From positions 1 to 64,000 of the forward strand of contig CAISDJ010000121.1 of NCBI GenBank assembly GCA_903884105.1: DNA of 64,000 bases. Reading direction: 5' to 3'. Both the position numbers and the translations under genes were made by a program. The stretch comes from an uncultured Pseudomonadota bacterium (lineage in GTDB: Bacteria > Pseudomonadota > Gammaproteobacteria > Steroidobacterales > Steroidobacteraceae). Shown one piece after another: positions 1 through 10,299 of this stretch. The first letter of the stretch is position 1. Each line of letters begins with the position of its first letter. The notes beneath the pieces are model-generated. The model saw only the letters and a list, made by a program, of their open reading frames with translations. It was not told where the DNA came from and did no database searches.

Positions 1-9
1 GGACCCTTG

Positions 10-2514
10 ATGGCTAGCCGAAGTCTGAATCTCGCTTGCAGGATCGTATTGCTCAGCGCTGTCGTCGCCGCGACGCCCGCGATGGCCCAGCAACTCGATG
101 AAATCGTCGTGAGCGCGCAGCGCCGCGAACAGAATATCCAGGAGGTCCCGATCGCGATTTCCGCGTTCCAGGGCGACGCGCTGACGGAAAGAGCGGTCAG
201 CGACGTATCGGCGCTCTCCAATATCGCACCCAGCGTGACGCTGGATGCCGGCACCCCATTCTCCGGATCAACGGCCGTGCTCGGCGCGTTCATTCGCGGC
301 ATCGGCTCCAATGACTTCGCGATGAACATTGATCCTGGCGTCGGCGTGTATGTCGATGGGGTGTACCTGGCGCGTTCGGTCGGCGCGAACCTCGACCTGC
401 CCGACGTTGCACGTATTGAAATCCTGAAGGGACCGCAGGGCACGCTGTTCGGCCGGAACACCATCGGCGGTGCGGTCAGCATCGTGACGCGCAATCCCGG
501 CGACAAGTTCGAGTCGGAGGGCAGCCTCACGCTGGGTACCGACGCTCGTCAGGACATCCGCGGTTACCTTGCCGTGCCGCTGTCGGACCGCCTGGCCGGC
601 TCGTTGTCGTTCTCGTCCAAGCACAAGGACGGCTTCCTGAAGCGCGAGGTGTTCCGCAGCAGCCAGCCCTTCATCCGCGAGGACATCCGCAGCTTCCGCA
701 TGGCGGGCTACGACCAGCCTTCGGAGGAGGGTGGCCAGAACGAATGGACCGTCCGCGGAAAGCTGGTGTGGGACGCGAGCGATGCCGTGACGGTGAACCT
801 GTCGATGGACTACATGAAGCAGGACCAGCAGGGCATGAACTCGACTCTGCTGCATGCCTTCACCGAATCCGACCTGCCTCGCGGCTCGCTGCCGCTCGGT
901 GTCGTTGCGGATCTCTACAATGCGTGTATTTCAGGGGCGCCACTGCCCCCGGGATTCTGCGGCGGCCGCGGCACGCAGTTCATTCCGGAACTGGTCCTGG
1001 CCGGCATCGCCGGCGTGAACGTCGATGCTGACCCCAACAACAACCGGCTGCTGTGGAACGGCCAGTTCCTGACCGGGGACATCGACAAGAGTTACTCGAC
1101 GGGTCCCAGCTTCTCGAAGCTGGAGTCGTTCAGTTCGACCGGCACGGTCGACTGGGATATCAACGACGTCCTGCAGTTCAAGAGCATCACGTCGTACCGC
1201 GACCTCGACTGGGCGTCGGCGCAGGACATGGATGGCTCGCCGCTGATCATCGCCGACAACTCCTTCAGCACCGTGCAACGCCAGTTCTCGCAGGAGTTCC
1301 AGTTGAATGGCAAGGCATTCGCCGATGCCGTGCAGTACGTCGTCGGCGCGTACTACTTCAAGGAGTCGGGCACGCTGACCGACTATCCGATCTTCGGCCA
1401 GGGCCTGCTGCAGATCTTCGGCCGCAATGACATCCGCACCGACAACCAGGCGCTGTTCGGCCAGCTCGACTGGCGCGTGAGCGACCTGGTCGGGCTGACG
1501 ATCGGTGGCCGATTCACGCAGGAAGACAAGGGCATCTACCTGCTGCAGAAGGAGCTCAACGGGTTGACATACAAGCTGCCGTTGGCGGCAGCCAACTCGC
1601 TGACGCCTGTCTCGCAGCTGCTGGCCATCGCGCGGGCGAATCCGCAGGTGTTCGGTGGAGTCGGCAACGAGCCACTGCTGTTCGGTTTCCTCGATGAGCA
1701 GAAGCAGTCGTTCAGCAACTTTTCGGGCAAGTTCGGCATCCAGCTCTATCCGAGCGACGACCTGATGTACTACGCCTCGTTCTCGCAGGGTTACAAGACC
1801 GGCGGCTGGACAACGCGTTACACGGTTCCGAACACGGATCCGGAAAGCGCGCGCTTCGACGAGGAGAAGGCTGACACGATCGAACTTGGCGTCAAGTCGC
1901 AGCTGCTCGACAAGCGGATGCAGCTGAACGCGGCGATTTTCTCGACCGACTACAAGAACATCCAGCTCAACCAGCAGGTCGGCGTCAGCCCCACCATCGA
2001 CAACCAGGGTGACGCTGCGATCAAGGGCGGTGAAGTCGAGCTGCAGGCGCTCGTGACCAACCAGTTCAGCCTCACGGCCAACCTGAGCTACCTGGATGCC
2101 ACGTTCTCGAAGGTATTGCCGCAGGCGTTCCTGGCTCCCGATGCGTATCGCGCGGGCGTGTTCAAGGGCAGCGACCTGCCCAAGACTCCCAAGTGGCAAT
2201 ACAACCTCAGCCCGCGTTACGAGATGGGCCTCGAGAGCGGCGCCACCGTCGTGTTCCTGGCCGACTACACATGGACCGACTCCATGTGGAACGACACGGA
2301 ACGCACCCTGCTCCTGAAGCGCGACGCGTCCCGGAACCTGAACCTCAGCGTGAGCTACGCGCCCAACTCGAACTGGAAGTTGACGGTGGGCGGCACGAAC
2401 CTGACCGACGAACGCAAGTTGTCGAGCGGGTTCTCGCAGCCCGGCACCGGCATTCTTTCAGGCACCTACTCGCGCGGACGGGAGTGGTACGCGACGTTCG
2501 GCTACAAGCTGTAG
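10..2514 (+). CDS. TonB-dependent receptor
   Basis: Outer-membrane active transporter of about 834 residues. The ATG at 10 is chosen over the TTG just before it because it opens a clean signal peptide ending at about residue 26 (PAMAQ). A TonB-box-like EIVVSAQ follows at about residues 31-37, then a plug domain (IRGIGSNDF, VDGVYLAR, RIEILKGPQGTLFGRNTIGGAV), then a beta-barrel that ends in an aromatic-rich strand finishing GYKL, as the BAM signal requires. These are the hallmarks of large TonB receptors abundant in xanthomonad- and Steroidobacter-like bacteria. The substrate cannot be read from sequence. The upstream region lies outside the window, so promoter and operon are unknown. A GC-rich hairpin follows the stop. 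Confidence 0.9.
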   Translation: MASRSLNLACRIVLLSAVVAATPAMAQQLDEIVVSAQRREQNIQEVPIAISAFQGDALTERAVSDVSALSNIAPSVTLDAGTPFSGSTAVLGAFIRGIGSNDFAMNIDPGVGVYVDGVYLARSVGANLDLPDVARIEILKGPQGTLFGRNTIGGAVSIVTRNPGDKFESEGSLTLGTDARQDIRGYLAVPLSDRLAGSLSFSSKHKDGFLKREVFRSSQPFIREDIRSFRMAGYDQPSEEGGQNEWTVRGKLVWDASDAVTVNLSMDYMKQDQQGMNSTLLHAFTESDLPRGSLPLGVVADLYNACISGAPLPPGFCGGRGTQFIPELVLAGIAGVNVDADPNNNRLLWNGQFLTGDIDKSYSTGPSFSKLESFSSTGTVDWDINDVLQFKSITSYRDLDWASAQDMDGSPLIIADNSFSTVQRQFSQEFQLNGKAFADAVQYVVGAYYFKESGTLTDYPIFGQGLLQIFGRNDIRTDNQALFGQLDWRVSDLVGLTIGGRFTQEDKGIYLLQKELNGLTYKLPLAAANSLTPVSQLLAIARANPQVFGGVGNEPLLFGFLDEQKQSFSNFSGKFGIQLYPSDDLMYYASFSQGYKTGGWTTRYTVPNTDPESARFDEEKADTIELGVKSQLLDKRMQLNAAIFSTDYKNIQLNQQVGVSPTIDNQGDAAIKGGEVELQALVTNQFSLTANLSYLDATFSKVLPQAFLAPDAYRAGVFKGSDLPKTPKWQYNLSPRYEMGLESGATVVFLADYTWTDSMWNDTERTLLLKRDASRNLNLSVSYAPNSNWKLTVGGTNLTDERKLSSGFSQPGTGILSGTYSRGREWYATFGYKL

Positions 2515-2528
2515 TCGCGGCTTGATCG

Positions 2529-2570
2529 AGGGGGTGGGCTGCGTGGCAGCGCCCCCCCCCTCTTTAATTG
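2529..2570 (+). terminator. Possible rho-independent terminator
   Basis: A G-rich arm with CTGC pairs with GCAG plus a run of nine or more Cs, followed by TCTTTAATT. It lies about 15 bases after the TonB receptor stop. The stem has some mispairs and the C-run may slip. Confidence 0.5.
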
Positions 2571-2612
2571 TCTGCTGGCGCAGCGTGGCAGCGTCGTGGA
2601 TATAGTCGGCGC

Positions 2613-2801
2613 ATGAAGCTGCTGTCACTATTCTGTTCTCGATGCACTCGCGGCGAGGCTGCAGCCTCGCCCCGCAAACGCGCTCACCTCAACCGGCACG
2701 AGTCCCCTGCGGACCTCATGCAGCGGTTCTTCGTCGCGGCCGACCGGAGTACCTATATCAGGCCGCACCGGCATCGGACGAAGTCGGAACTCGCACTGCT
2801 T
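2613..2801 (+). pseudogene. WbuC-family cupin, N-terminal fragment
   Basis: From the ATG at 2613 the frame reads about 63 residues including SPRKRAHLNRHESP, then MQRFF and YIRPHRHRTKSELALL. The H-x-H pair followed by a glutamate five residues later, in the RPHRH context, is typical of the metal site of WbuC-family cupin proteins. Similarity stops after SELALL and the rest of the cupin barrel is absent, so this is a truncated remnant. It lies directly before other gene debris. The assignment rests on motif memory only. Confidence 0.4.
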
Positions 2802-2898
2802 GGCTCGATCATTTTGCGTAAGCATCTGGACGAAGTGCCACTGTGGCGTGGCGAGCATGTCGGCCTCCGATGGGCAAATGATCAACGTGTCTCCAGGC

Positions 2899-3309
2899 GC
2901 CAATGCGTTGCTCCTGAAGCCAGGTGCCGCCCGACGGCAGCTCGAAGCCGAAACGCCCTTACCCGGCACCTCTGGGCCGACACCAGCCACGGGTGCTCAT
3001 GTTGGCGAGACGCTCACAGCGCTATGGCAAAATGGGAGTGGTGGCACGATACCTGTAAACGCAGCGGCAACTGCGCCCCGGCGTTTTCATGGCACCGTGA
3101 CGCTTGATCCAGCGCGTGTCGGACGAGACGCCAGCCGCATCGCCGATGAGGTGATCCCGCACCTTTCCAGCCTCGTGGGTGCCGAAGTCAGGGTGACGCT
3201 CGAAATCGAAGCTCAAGTTCTCACAGGTGCGCCGGACCACGTCGTCCGGACCGTCACCGGAAACAGCCGTGCCCTGAGGCTTTCGAGCCAGGGCTTTGAG
3301 AAGGAATAG
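2899..3309 (+). pseudogene. C-terminal remnant of a DUF499-family ATPase
   Basis: The frame ending at the TAG at 3307 carries RRQLEAE, a Pro/Gly/Thr linker, then FHGTVTLDPARVGRD, ADEVIPHL, VTLEIEA and a tail ending SQGFEKE. This pattern matches the extreme C-terminus of very large (about 1000-residue) DUF499 ATPases as I remember them. Only about 130 residues remain; the P-loop part is missing and no start codon belongs to the fragment. DUF499 proteins are frequent in phage-defence loci (BREX BrxC/PglY-like proteins and DUF1156-methylase loci), so this is probably the scar of a lost defence or mobile locus. The fragment identity is fairly good; the history is inference. Confidence 0.55.
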
Positions 3310-3471
3310 CGCTTTGGCGTCTTGCGCCGCGAGCGCTTCGAGACGGTCGAGAAGGCGGCACTTGATCCGCTGCCCCTCGGTGACGTGGACTACGGGGAGT
3401 GGAAAGAAGCCACGCCGCATGCCGACTGCTACGTCTATGTCGAGGGGATCCCACACGATGTTAGTATTCCA
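3310..3471 (+). pseudogene. C-terminal fragment of an IS21-family IstA transposase
   Basis: Directly after the DUF499 TAG, in the same frame, comes RFGVLRRERFETVEKAAL, DPLP, DYGEWKEA, then HADCYVYVEG and HDVSIP. IstA-type transposases have RREaFExIdxpALxPLP, Y-x-x-AeWkxAxv, and a following YSVP strand in their C-terminal beta domain. The catalytic DDE core, the rest of the protein and istB are absent, and no terminal repeats are visible. The junction with the DUF499 tail at 3309/3310 suggests that an insertion followed by deletion fused two remnants. Beyond about 3472 the reading frame loses resemblance. Confidence 0.5.
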
Positions 3472-3664
3472 GCTAGGGCAGCCGCGGCCTGCAGCGCGTG
3501 CGTCCAGGGGGTATCGGCAGGGGTATCGAGTGCCGCCCACCCACCTTGTGAGCCTGAAAAAAGCTTTTCTGGCAATTGTTCAACTCCGGCCGGGCACCAT
3601 GCTTGATCACGTCCTGTAGCATCTGGGAGAGGTCAAGTGCCGTGGACTCAGGTTTGTATGCTCC
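3472..3664. other. Unassigned non-coding stretch
   Basis: No frame on either strand gives a recognisable protein. It appears to be the tail of the degraded region. No convincing promoter for the following small membrane-protein gene was seen. Confidence 0.4.
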
Positions 3665-4036
3665 ATGAATGAAACTGCGCCGCAAGAACCGCCTCTTGAC
3701 GCATCGGATGAAAAGATGAGGCCTCGGGGCGACCGGGTCGACCTCGACAACGTCAGTTTGATGCAGCAGGCCATCCTCGATCGCGTCCGGCAGTCGCATC
3801 AGCGGGGTGCCTGGCTTCCCCGGATAACGCCGCTGCAGTGGGTTGTCTCCGCGGTCATTGCCGTCATTCTTGTTGCGGGGATCTTCAACGTCGTCGATGC
3901 AGGCCTGACCGCGTTTCAGAAGTTCGCCGAGGCGGCGACGCGGCCGCAGCCTGCTCAGGCGGCCGAGCCCCAGGCGCCGGTGGACGCTTCGGAGCCGATT
4001 GCCATCATGGTGGTCCCGGAAAGCGCCGGCAACTGA
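3665..4036 (+). CDS. Hypothetical single-pass membrane protein
   Basis: 123 residues from the ATG at 3665. The N-terminal half is charged and probably cytoplasmic, with a short predicted helix (SLMQQAILDRVRQSHQR). One strong transmembrane segment follows at about residues 58-79 (VVSAVIAVILVAGIFNVVDAG), then a short Ala/Pro/Gln-rich tail ending MVVPESAGN. I do not recognise a family. The DMT transporter gene starts 49 bases after the stop, so the two may be co-transcribed. The ribosome-binding site is weak. The alternative of a spurious frame is less likely given the coherent membrane topology. Confidence 0.55.
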   Translation: MNETAPQEPPLDASDEKMRPRGDRVDLDNVSLMQQAILDRVRQSHQRGAWLPRITPLQWVVSAVIAVILVAGIFNVVDAGLTAFQKFAEAATRPQPAQAAEPQAPVDASEPIAIMVVPESAGN

Positions 4037-4085
4037 ATCGCCGGTGTCCTCGACGCCGCAGCATCAACCTCCCTGGGACATCATC

Positions 4086-4535
4086 ATGGCTTGGCTCTTC
4101 ATCCTGTTCGTGGTCTTGATCGGTGCCGGCCTGCCATTGCAGGCACTGGTCAACGCGCGACTTGGCGTGCTCACGTCGGGCTCCATTTTCGCTTCGTCGC
4201 TCTCGATCCTGGTCAGCATGATCGTGGCTGTGGTGTTCCTGTTGCTCCAGCGCCCGACGTTCCCGCCGCTTGATCAGCTGGCCCGCCTGCCGCCTTGGAT
4301 GTGGGTGGGCGGAGTCGTAGGCGGCTGCTACGTGATCGCTGCGACGCTGGGTGTGCCCAGGGTGGGGGCTGCCGGCTTTGTCGCGCTCGTCGTCCTCGGG
4401 CAGATGATCGGTTCCCTGATTCTTGATCATTTCGGCATCCTGCACCCGGCCCAGCCGGCCACTGCAACGCGCCTATTGGGGGTCATTCTGGTGATGGCCG
4501 GCATGCTGCTCGTGCTGCAGCCCTGGCGGCGCTAA
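4086..4535 (+). CDS. DMT-family transporter (DUF606/YdcZ type)
   Basis: 149 residues from the ATG at 4086, chosen because it directly opens the first membrane helix (MAWLFILFVVLIGAGLPLQ). The frame is open further upstream but that part is Pro/Ser-rich and non-homologous in look. There are five hydrophobic segments; the motif QALVNARLG in the first loop and a GAAGFVALVVLGQMIGSLILDHFG segment are typical of DUF606 proteins, half-size members of the drug/metabolite transporter superfamily that usually pair as dimers. The inner-membrane location is certain enough; the substrate is unknown. A clear terminator follows. Confidence 0.85.
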   Translation: MAWLFILFVVLIGAGLPLQALVNARLGVLTSGSIFASSLSILVSMIVAVVFLLLQRPTFPPLDQLARLPPWMWVGGVVGGCYVIAATLGVPRVGAAGFVALVVLGQMIGSLILDHFGILHPAQPATATRLLGVILVMAGMLLVLQPWRR

Positions 4536-4538
4536 GGG

Positions 4539-4558
4539 CCGGCACCGCCGGGCTTTTT
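4539..4558 (+). terminator. Rho-independent terminator after the DMT gene
   Basis: The stem CCGGC-ACC-GCCGG is followed by GGC and five Ts, starting three bases after the TAA stop. Confidence 0.75.
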
Positions 4559-4570
4559 CGGGTCAGAAGG

Positions 4571-4602
4571 GCAGGAGGGCTGGCCTCCTGCGGGCCAGCT
4601 TT
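4571..4602 (+). other. Two overlapping, mutually exclusive hairpins
   Basis: GCAGGAGG at 4571-4578 pairs perfectly with CCTCCTGC at 4584-4591. GCTGGCC at 4579-4585 pairs perfectly with GGCCAGC at 4593-4599 and is followed by TTT. The two stems share bases, so only one can form at a time. They lie upstream of the predicted sucA promoter. Confidence 0.5.
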
Positions 4603-4655
4603 GGGGCGGGGAGGGAGCGGCATCGCAGAATTCCCGTAGTGGAGGCCCCTGCCTT

Positions 4656-4685
4656 TTTTCATTTTGGGGGATCATCGGCTACACT
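4656..4685 (+). promoter_or_regulatory. Putative sigma-70 promoter of sucA
   Basis: A -35-like TTTTCA (4656-4661) is separated by 18 bases from a -10-like TACACT (4680-4685). The expected start lies about 60 bases before the sucA ATG. The match is four of six at each box. Confidence 0.4.
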
Positions 4686-4749
4686 ACGCGCCCGCTGCGG
4701 CCGGAGGCCGTGGCAACCTTCCTCTGAAATCACAGGAACTTACGCGCGA

Positions 4750-7626
4750 ATGAGCGACTCTTTGCGAGCTTTGCTCGAGTCCACGCCGTTAGGCGAAGGC
4801 AATGCCCCCTACCTTGAATCCCTCTACGAACAGTTTCTGGCCGACCCAGATTCCGTAGACGCCCGTTGGCGCGACTACTTTCGCGGCTTGAAGAGCGGCG
4901 GCGCGACTGAGACGGCGCACGGCCCGATTCGTGAAGAACTGGCAAAGCGCGCTCGGGACGCCCGTGTTGTGGCGCCTGCTGCCGCATCGGCCAGCAGCGA
5001 GGATTCCGAGAAGCAAGCGTCTGTCGCCCGCCTTGTGCAGGTGTACGCGAACCGTGGCCACTTGAGTGCGGACATTGACCCGCTCGGTCTGCTCAAGCGG
5101 CCGGTACCGGAAGTCCTCAAGCTCGAGTATTACGGGTTGTCGAGCGCCGACCTCGAGAAGGAATATTTTGCAGGCCGCGGTCAGGCGTCCAATCCCAAGC
5201 GGCAGAAGCTCAAGGACATCATTGCGCAGCTCAAATTCACCTACTGCGGCAAGATCGGCGCGGAATTCGCGCATGTCTCCACGACCGATGAGCGGCTGTG
5301 GCTGCAGGATCGCTTCCAGCGCGGCCGCGCCGAGTTCCGTCTGTCCGCAGAGGAGCGCAAGACAGTACTGCGCAACCTGACGGCAGCAGAAGGCCTCGAG
5401 CGCTATCTCGCTACGCGGTACCCGGCACAGAAGCGCTTTTCCCTGGAAGGGGGTGACAGCCTCATCCCGCTGCTGGATGACCTCATCCAGCAAGGCGGTG
5501 CGGCTGGCGTGGAGGAAATCGTCTTCGGCATGGCCCATCGCGGCCGCCTGAACGTGCTCGTGAACGTCATGGGCAAGTCGCCACAGGCACTGTTCTCCGA
5601 GTTCGACGGCACCTACGACGTCAATCACATGCAGGGCTCGGGCGACGTCAAGTACCACAAGGGATTTTCGGTGGACGTGCGGACGCCGGGTGGCAATGTG
5701 CACCTTGGGCTCGCATTCAATCCGTCCCACCTCGAAGTGGCCAATGCGGTTGTCGAAGGCTCAGTGCGCGCGCGCCAGCAGCGCCGCAATGACACGGCGG
5801 GCGACAAGGTGGTGCCGGTAGTCATGCACGGTGACGCGTCGTTTGCAGGCCAGGGCGTGGTCATGGAGACGCTGCAGATGTCGCAGGCGCGCGGCTTCTA
5901 TACCGGCGGCTCCGTCCACGTGATCATCAACAACCAGGTCGGTTTCACGACGTCTAACCCGCTCGATGCGCGTTCAACGCAGTACTGCAGCGACGTGGCG
6001 AAGATGATCGAAGCGCCGATTTTCCACGTGAACGGCGACGATCCTGACTCTGTCGTGTTCGTCACGCGGCTCGCGCTCGAATACCGCATGAAGTTCCACA
6101 AGGACGTCGTGATCGACCTCGTCTGCTATCGACGCCTCGGCCACAACGAAGCCGATGAGCCGGCAGCGACGCAGCCGGTGATGTACCAGGTCATCCGGCA
6201 GAAGCCGACGACGCGTCAGCTCTATGCGGAGCGTCTGGTTCAGGAACAGGTCATCAAGATCGAGGATGCCGATGCGCTCGTCGAGCAGTACCGCAAGGAA
6301 CTCGACGAAGGCAAATCACAGGCCAAGCAGTCGCTGGGCCTGATCGGCAACAAGTACACCGTCGACTGGACCAAGTACGCGCAGGCCGACTGGCACGAAA
6401 TCGTCACGACAGGAGTGAAGACGGAAACCCTGCGCGATCTCGCGACCAGGCTGACGCAACTGCCATCGAATCTGACGCTGAACCGGCAGGTCGCCCGTAT
6501 CGTCCAGGACCGCGAGAGGATGACGGCAGGGCAGTTGCCCTCGGACTGGGGCTATGCCGAGACGCTGGCCTACGCGAGCCTGTTGTCGGAGGGCTTCGAG
6601 ATCCGCCTCGTGGGCCAGGATGCCGGACGCGGCACGTTCTTCCACCGTCATGCCGTGTGGCACGACCAGACGACCGGCGAATCCTACACGCCGCTCAAGA
6701 ACCTGAGTCCGAGCCAGCCGCGGTTCACCGTCATCGATTCGCTGCTGTCCGAAGAAGCCGTCATGGGCTTCGAGTACGGATTCTCGACGACGGAGCCCAA
6801 CTGCCTGACCATCTGGGAAGGCCAGTTTGGCGACTTCGCGAACGGCGCCCAGGTGATCATCGACCAGTTCATCAGTTCCGGTGAGGCCAAGTGGGGTCGC
6901 CTGTGCGGTCTCGTGCTGTTCCTGCCGCACGGCTACGAAGGGCAGGGGCCAGAGCATTCTTCTGCGCGCCTCGAGCGGTTCCTGCAGCTGTCGGCCGAGA
7001 ACAACATGCAGGTCTGCGTGCCTTCGACGCCGGCCCAGATGTTCCACATGCTGCGTCGGCAGATGGTTCGCACGCTGCGCAAGCCGCTCGTCGTCATGAC
7101 GCCGAAGAGCCTGCTGCGCCACAAGCTGTCGGTTTCCGCGCTTGAGGACCTGAGTCGCGGCACGTTCCAGAACGTCATCGACGAGATCGACGAAGTCCAG
7201 CCTGCGAAGGTCAAGCGCGTGGTGCTCTGCTCGGGCAAGGTGTATTTCGACCTGCTTGAGTCGCGTCGTACGGACGGCGTCCGCGAAGTCGCAATCGTGC
7301 GCATCGAGCAGCTGTATCCATTCCCGACCGAGGAATACGCAGCGATCCTCAAGCGGTATCCGAACGCCCGGGACGTCGTGTGGTGCCAGGAAGAGCCGCA
7401 GAACCAGGGTGCGTGGTACCAGATCCGCCATCAGTTGCAGCGTCCGCTCAGCTCGAAGGATCGTTTGCTGTATGCGGGCCGGGCACCGGCGGCGGCGCCT
7501 GCAACGGGCATTGCCAAGCTGCACGTGCAGCAGCAGAAGGGGCTGGTCGATGCGGCACTGCGGGCCGAGAGCAACGAAGAGTCGCTGCGGGAAACCGTGC
7601 GTCTCAAGTCGCCAGCACTCAAGTAG
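4750..7626 (+). CDS. sucA: 2-oxoglutarate dehydrogenase E1 component
   Basis: Thiamine-diphosphate-dependent decarboxylase of the 2-oxoglutarate dehydrogenase complex, which converts 2-oxoglutarate to succinyl-CoA with E2 and E3. 958 residues from the ATG at 4750; an open stretch upstream is ignored because this ATG begins the family N-terminus ([20 protein letters not shown]) and has CAGGAA about ten bases before it. Visible signatures: the ThDP site [11 protein letters not shown] ending in [28 protein letters not shown], and the C-terminal transketolase half ([21 protein letters not shown]). The length is slightly above the usual 930-950. First gene of a sucA-sucB-lpd operon. Cytoplasmic. 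Confidence 0.97.
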   Translation: MSDSLRALLESTPLGEGNAPYLESLYEQFLADPDSVDARWRDYFRGLKSGGATETAHGPIREELAKRARDARVVAPAAASASSEDSEKQASVARLVQVYANRGHLSADIDPLGLLKRPVPEVLKLEYYGLSSADLEKEYFAGRGQASNPKRQKLKDIIAQLKFTYCGKIGAEFAHVSTTDERLWLQDRFQRGRAEFRLSAEERKTVLRNLTAAEGLERYLATRYPAQKRFSLEGGDSLIPLLDDLIQQGGAAGVEEIVFGMAHRGRLNVLVNVMGKSPQALFSEFDGTYDVNHMQGSGDVKYHKGFSVDVRTPGGNVHLGLAFNPSHLEVANAVVEGSVRARQQRRNDTAGDKVVPVVMHGDASFAGQGVVMETLQMSQARGFYTGGSVHVIINNQVGFTTSNPLDARSTQYCSDVAKMIEAPIFHVNGDDPDSVVFVTRLALEYRMKFHKDVVIDLVCYRRLGHNEADEPAATQPVMYQVIRQKPTTRQLYAERLVQEQVIKIEDADALVEQYRKELDEGKSQAKQSLGLIGNKYTVDWTKYAQADWHEIVTTGVKTETLRDLATRLTQLPSNLTLNRQVARIVQDRERMTAGQLPSDWGYAETLAYASLLSEGFEIRLVGQDAGRGTFFHRHAVWHDQTTGESYTPLKNLSPSQPRFTVIDSLLSEEAVMGFEYGFSTTEPNCLTIWEGQFGDFANGAQVIIDQFISSGEAKWGRLCGLVLFLPHGYEGQGPEHSSARLERFLQLSAENNMQVCVPSTPAQMFHMLRRQMVRTLRKPLVVMTPKSLLRHKLSVSALEDLSRGTFQNVIDEIDEVQPAKVKRVVLCSGKVYFDLLESRRTDGVREVAIVRIEQLYPFPTEEYAAILKRYPNARDVVWCQEEPQNQGAWYQIRHQLQRPLSSKDRLLYAGRAPAAAPATGIAKLHVQQQKGLVDAALRAESNEESLRETVRLKSPALK

Positions 7627-7702
7627 TAGTCGCCGGCGACGCCAAGGGTCATTTACCGGCCATGGTGCCGGGCACAGCACAAGGGAATCAGGGCATAAGT
7701 CA

Positions 7703-8869
7703 ATGAGCATCGAAGTCAAAGTTCCGCAGTTACCCGAGTCGGTTGCCGACGCGACGCTGGTCACCTGGCGCAAGCAGCCGGGTGAAGCCGTGACCCGTGG
7801 CGAGAGCCTCGTCGATCTCGAGACCGACAAGGTCGTGCTGGAAGTGCCGGCACCAGCGTCCGGTGTGCTGCTCGAGATCAAGATGGCGAACGGCGCCACC
7901 GTGACGAGCGGCCAGGTACTGGCCACGCTTGAAGAGGGTGCGGTCGGCACTGTCCCCGCAACAGCTGCTGCTGCCGCGCCTGCGGCCCAGAGCAGCGCTG
8001 CCGACAAGTCCGGTCCTGCAGCCCGCCGCCTCATCGAAGAGAACAAGCTCGATGCCAGCAAGATTGCATCCACCGGCAAGGATGGCCGCGTCACCAAGGG
8101 TGATGTGATCCAGCATCTCGCGAAGCCCGCAGCCGCGGCACCGGCCGTTGCGCTGGCCCCTGCGGGCGCGCGTGCCGAACAACGCGTCCCGATGACGCGC
8201 CTGCGTGCCCGCATCGCCGAACGCCTGATCCAGGCGCAGGCTTCCGCAGCCATGCTCACGACCTTCAATGAAGTGGACCTGACGGCAGTAAACGAACTGC
8301 GCAGCCGCTACAAGGACAAGTTTGAAAAGGCCCATGGCGTCAAGCTGGGGTTCTCGTCGTTCTTCATCAAGGCCGCGATCGAAGCCTTGAAGAAGTTCCC
8401 GGCCGTGAATGCTTCGATCGATGGCAATGACATCGTTTACCACGAGTTCTACGACATCGGCGTGGCAGTCTCAACGGACCGCGGCCTGATGGTGCCGGTC
8501 CTGCGCAACGTCGAGAACCTGGGGTTCGCGGAGATCGAGTCGGCGGTCAGTGCCTACGCGACGCGTGCGCGCGATGGGTCGATCACGATCGAGGAGTTGA
8601 CTGGCGGCACGTTCACGATCACGAACGGGGGTGTCTTCGGTTCGCTGATCTCGACACCGATTCTCAACATGCCGCAGGTCGCGATTCTCGGCATGCACAA
8701 GATCCAGGATCGCGCCGTAGTCGTGAACGGCCAGATCGTCATCCGGCCGATGATGTATCTCGCGCTGACTTACGACCATCGCATCGTCGACGGCCGCGAC
8801 TCGGTGCAGTTCCTGGTAGCCATCAAGGATGCGCTGGAAGACCCGGCGAGGTTGCTGCTCAATGTCTGA
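7703..8869 (+). CDS. sucB: Dihydrolipoyl succinyltransferase (E2 of 2-oxoglutarate dehydrogenase)
   Basis: 388 residues from the ATG at 7703. One N-terminal lipoyl domain carries the lipoylated lysine in [11 protein letters not shown] (Lys43). An Ala/Pro-rich linker follows, then a peripheral-subunit-binding domain ([25 protein letters not shown]), then the acyltransferase core with the catalytic [13 protein letters not shown] near the C-terminus. It transfers the succinyl group from E1 to CoA and forms the core of the complex. It lies 76 bases after sucA, and its stop overlaps the start of the E3 gene by eight bases, so translation is probably coupled. The long frame open upstream of the ATG overlaps sucA and is not part of the gene. 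Confidence 0.97.
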   Translation: MSIEVKVPQLPESVADATLVTWRKQPGEAVTRGESLVDLETDKVVLEVPAPASGVLLEIKMANGATVTSGQVLATLEEGAVGTVPATAAAAAPAAQSSAADKSGPAARRLIEENKLDASKIASTGKDGRVTKGDVIQHLAKPAAAAPAVALAPAGARAEQRVPMTRLRARIAERLIQAQASAAMLTTFNEVDLTAVNELRSRYKDKFEKAHGVKLGFSSFFIKAAIEALKKFPAVNASIDGNDIVYHEFYDIGVAVSTDRGLMVPVLRNVENLGFAEIESAVSAYATRARDGSITIEELTGGTFTITNGGVFGSLISTPILNMPQVAILGMHKIQDRAVVVNGQIVIRPMMYLALTYDHRIVDGRDSVQFLVAIKDALEDPARLLLNV

Positions 8870-10289
8870 CCAGTACGACGTCATCGTCATCGGTGCCGGC
8901 CCGGCCGGCTACCCCTGCGCCATTCGTGCCGGCCAGAACAAGCTTAAAGTCGCCTGCATCGATGAATGGCAGAACCACGATGGCAGCTATGCCTTCGGGG
9001 GTACCTGCCTCAATGCCGGTTGCATCCCGTCAAAGGCACTCCTCGAGTCGTCCGAGTTGTACCATCGCGCACAGGCCGAATTCGCCGTCCATGGCATCAG
9101 GCTGTCCGGCGTCAGCTTCGATGTGGCCACGATGCAGAAGCGCAAGGCCCAGATCGTCAAGCAGTCGACTGCCGGCATCGCGTCACTGTTGAAGGGTGCG
9201 GGCGTCACCGCCCTCGTCGGTCACGGCAAGCTGTTGCCCGGCAACAAAGTTGAATTCACGGACAAGGATGGCAAGCAGCAGGAGCTATCCGCCAAGCATG
9301 TCGTGCTCGCATCGGGTTCCATCCCGACGGAGCTCAGGAGCCTGCCGTTCGACGGCAAGGACATCGTTGATTCGTGGGGTGCGCTCGAATTCGATGTAGT
9401 GCCGAAGCGCCTCGGTGTTATCGGTGCCGGTGTCATCGGCCTCGAACTCGGCAGCGTTTGGCGTCGCCTCGGCGCAGAAGTCGTCGTCCTCGAAGCGATG
9501 GAGGCATTCCTGCCGATGGCCGACAAAGCGGTAGCCAACGAAGCCCTGAAGCACCTCAAGAAGCAGGGCCTCGATATCCGCCTGGGCGCAAAGGTGTCCG
9601 GTGCCGACAAGGCCAAGGACGGGGTCGTTCTCAAGTACACGGATGCGCAGGGAGAGCAGAGTGTCACTGTGGACAAGGTCGTGGTCGCCATCGGGCGCCG
9701 CCCTTTCACCAAGAACCTGTTGGCAGACGGTACGGGCGTCGAACTCGACGAGCGTGGTTTCGTCAAGGTGGATCACGAGTGCCGTACGGCGGTTCCCAAT
9801 GTATGGGCCGTGGGCGACCTCGTGCGTGGGCCGATGCTCGCGCACAAGGGCAAGGAAGAGGGCGTGGTGGTCGCGGACCTCATTGCCGGGCTGCATGGCG
9901 AAGTGAACTACGACCTGGTGCCCTCGGTGATCTACACGGCGCCGGAGATTGCCTGGGTCGGCCAGACCGAAGAACAGGTCAAGGCCAGTGGCCGGGCATA
10001 CAAGGTCGGTTCCTTCCCGTTCATGGCGAGTGGTCGCGCGCGCGCCATGGAGGCCGGAGCTGGCTTCTGCAAGATGATTGTTGCGACGGACGACGATCGC
10101 ATCCTCGGCGTGCACATTATCGGCCCGATGGCCGGTGAGTTGCTGGCAGAGGCGGTCCTCGCGATGGAGTACTCGGCCAGTGCCGAGGATTTGCAGCGGA
10201 CCATGCATGCCCATCCGACCCTGTCGGAGGCGTTGCACGAAGCCGCGCTCGGTGCAGACAAGCGCGCAATCGACTTCCCGAACCGCTGA
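8862..10289 (+). CDS. lpdA: Dihydrolipoamide dehydrogenase (E3)
   Basis: 475-residue FAD flavoprotein that reoxidises dihydrolipoyl groups of E2 with NAD+. The start is the ATG at 8862, inside the last codons of sucB. Motifs: FAD-binding GAGPAGY (residues 11-17), redox-active disulfide [10 protein letters not shown] (Cys49 and Cys54), NAD-binding [17 protein letters not shown], second FAD motif [14 protein letters not shown], and the C-terminal active-site base region [15 protein letters not shown]. Length and motifs are those of class I disulfide oxidoreductases. Being third in the sucAB operon, it presumably serves this complex, though E3 is often shared with pyruvate dehydrogenase. A perfect hairpin follows. 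Confidence 0.96.
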   Translation: MSDQYDVIVIGAGPAGYPCAIRAGQNKLKVACIDEWQNHDGSYAFGGTCLNAGCIPSKALLESSELYHRAQAEFAVHGIRLSGVSFDVATMQKRKAQIVKQSTAGIASLLKGAGVTALVGHGKLLPGNKVEFTDKDGKQQELSAKHVVLASGSIPTELRSLPFDGKDIVDSWGALEFDVVPKRLGVIGAGVIGLELGSVWRRLGAEVVVLEAMEAFLPMADKAVANEALKHLKKQGLDIRLGAKVSGADKAKDGVVLKYTDAQGEQSVTVDKVVVAIGRRPFTKNLLADGTGVELDERGFVKVDHECRTAVPNVWAVGDLVRGPMLAHKGKEEGVVVADLIAGLHGEVNYDLVPSVIYTAPEIAWVGQTEEQVKASGRAYKVGSFPFMASGRARAMEAGAGFCKMIVATDDDRILGVHIIGPMAGELLAEAVLAMEYSASAEDLQRTMHAHPTLSEALHEAALGADKRAIDFPNR

Positions 10290-10299
10290 GCTTCGACTC

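Noticed and set aside
931-2199. 422-residue open frame on the minus strand inside the first TonB receptor
   Set aside because: Lies entirely within a clear receptor gene; composition is Arg/Leu/Val-rich shadow coding typical of high-GC third positions, with no family signature.
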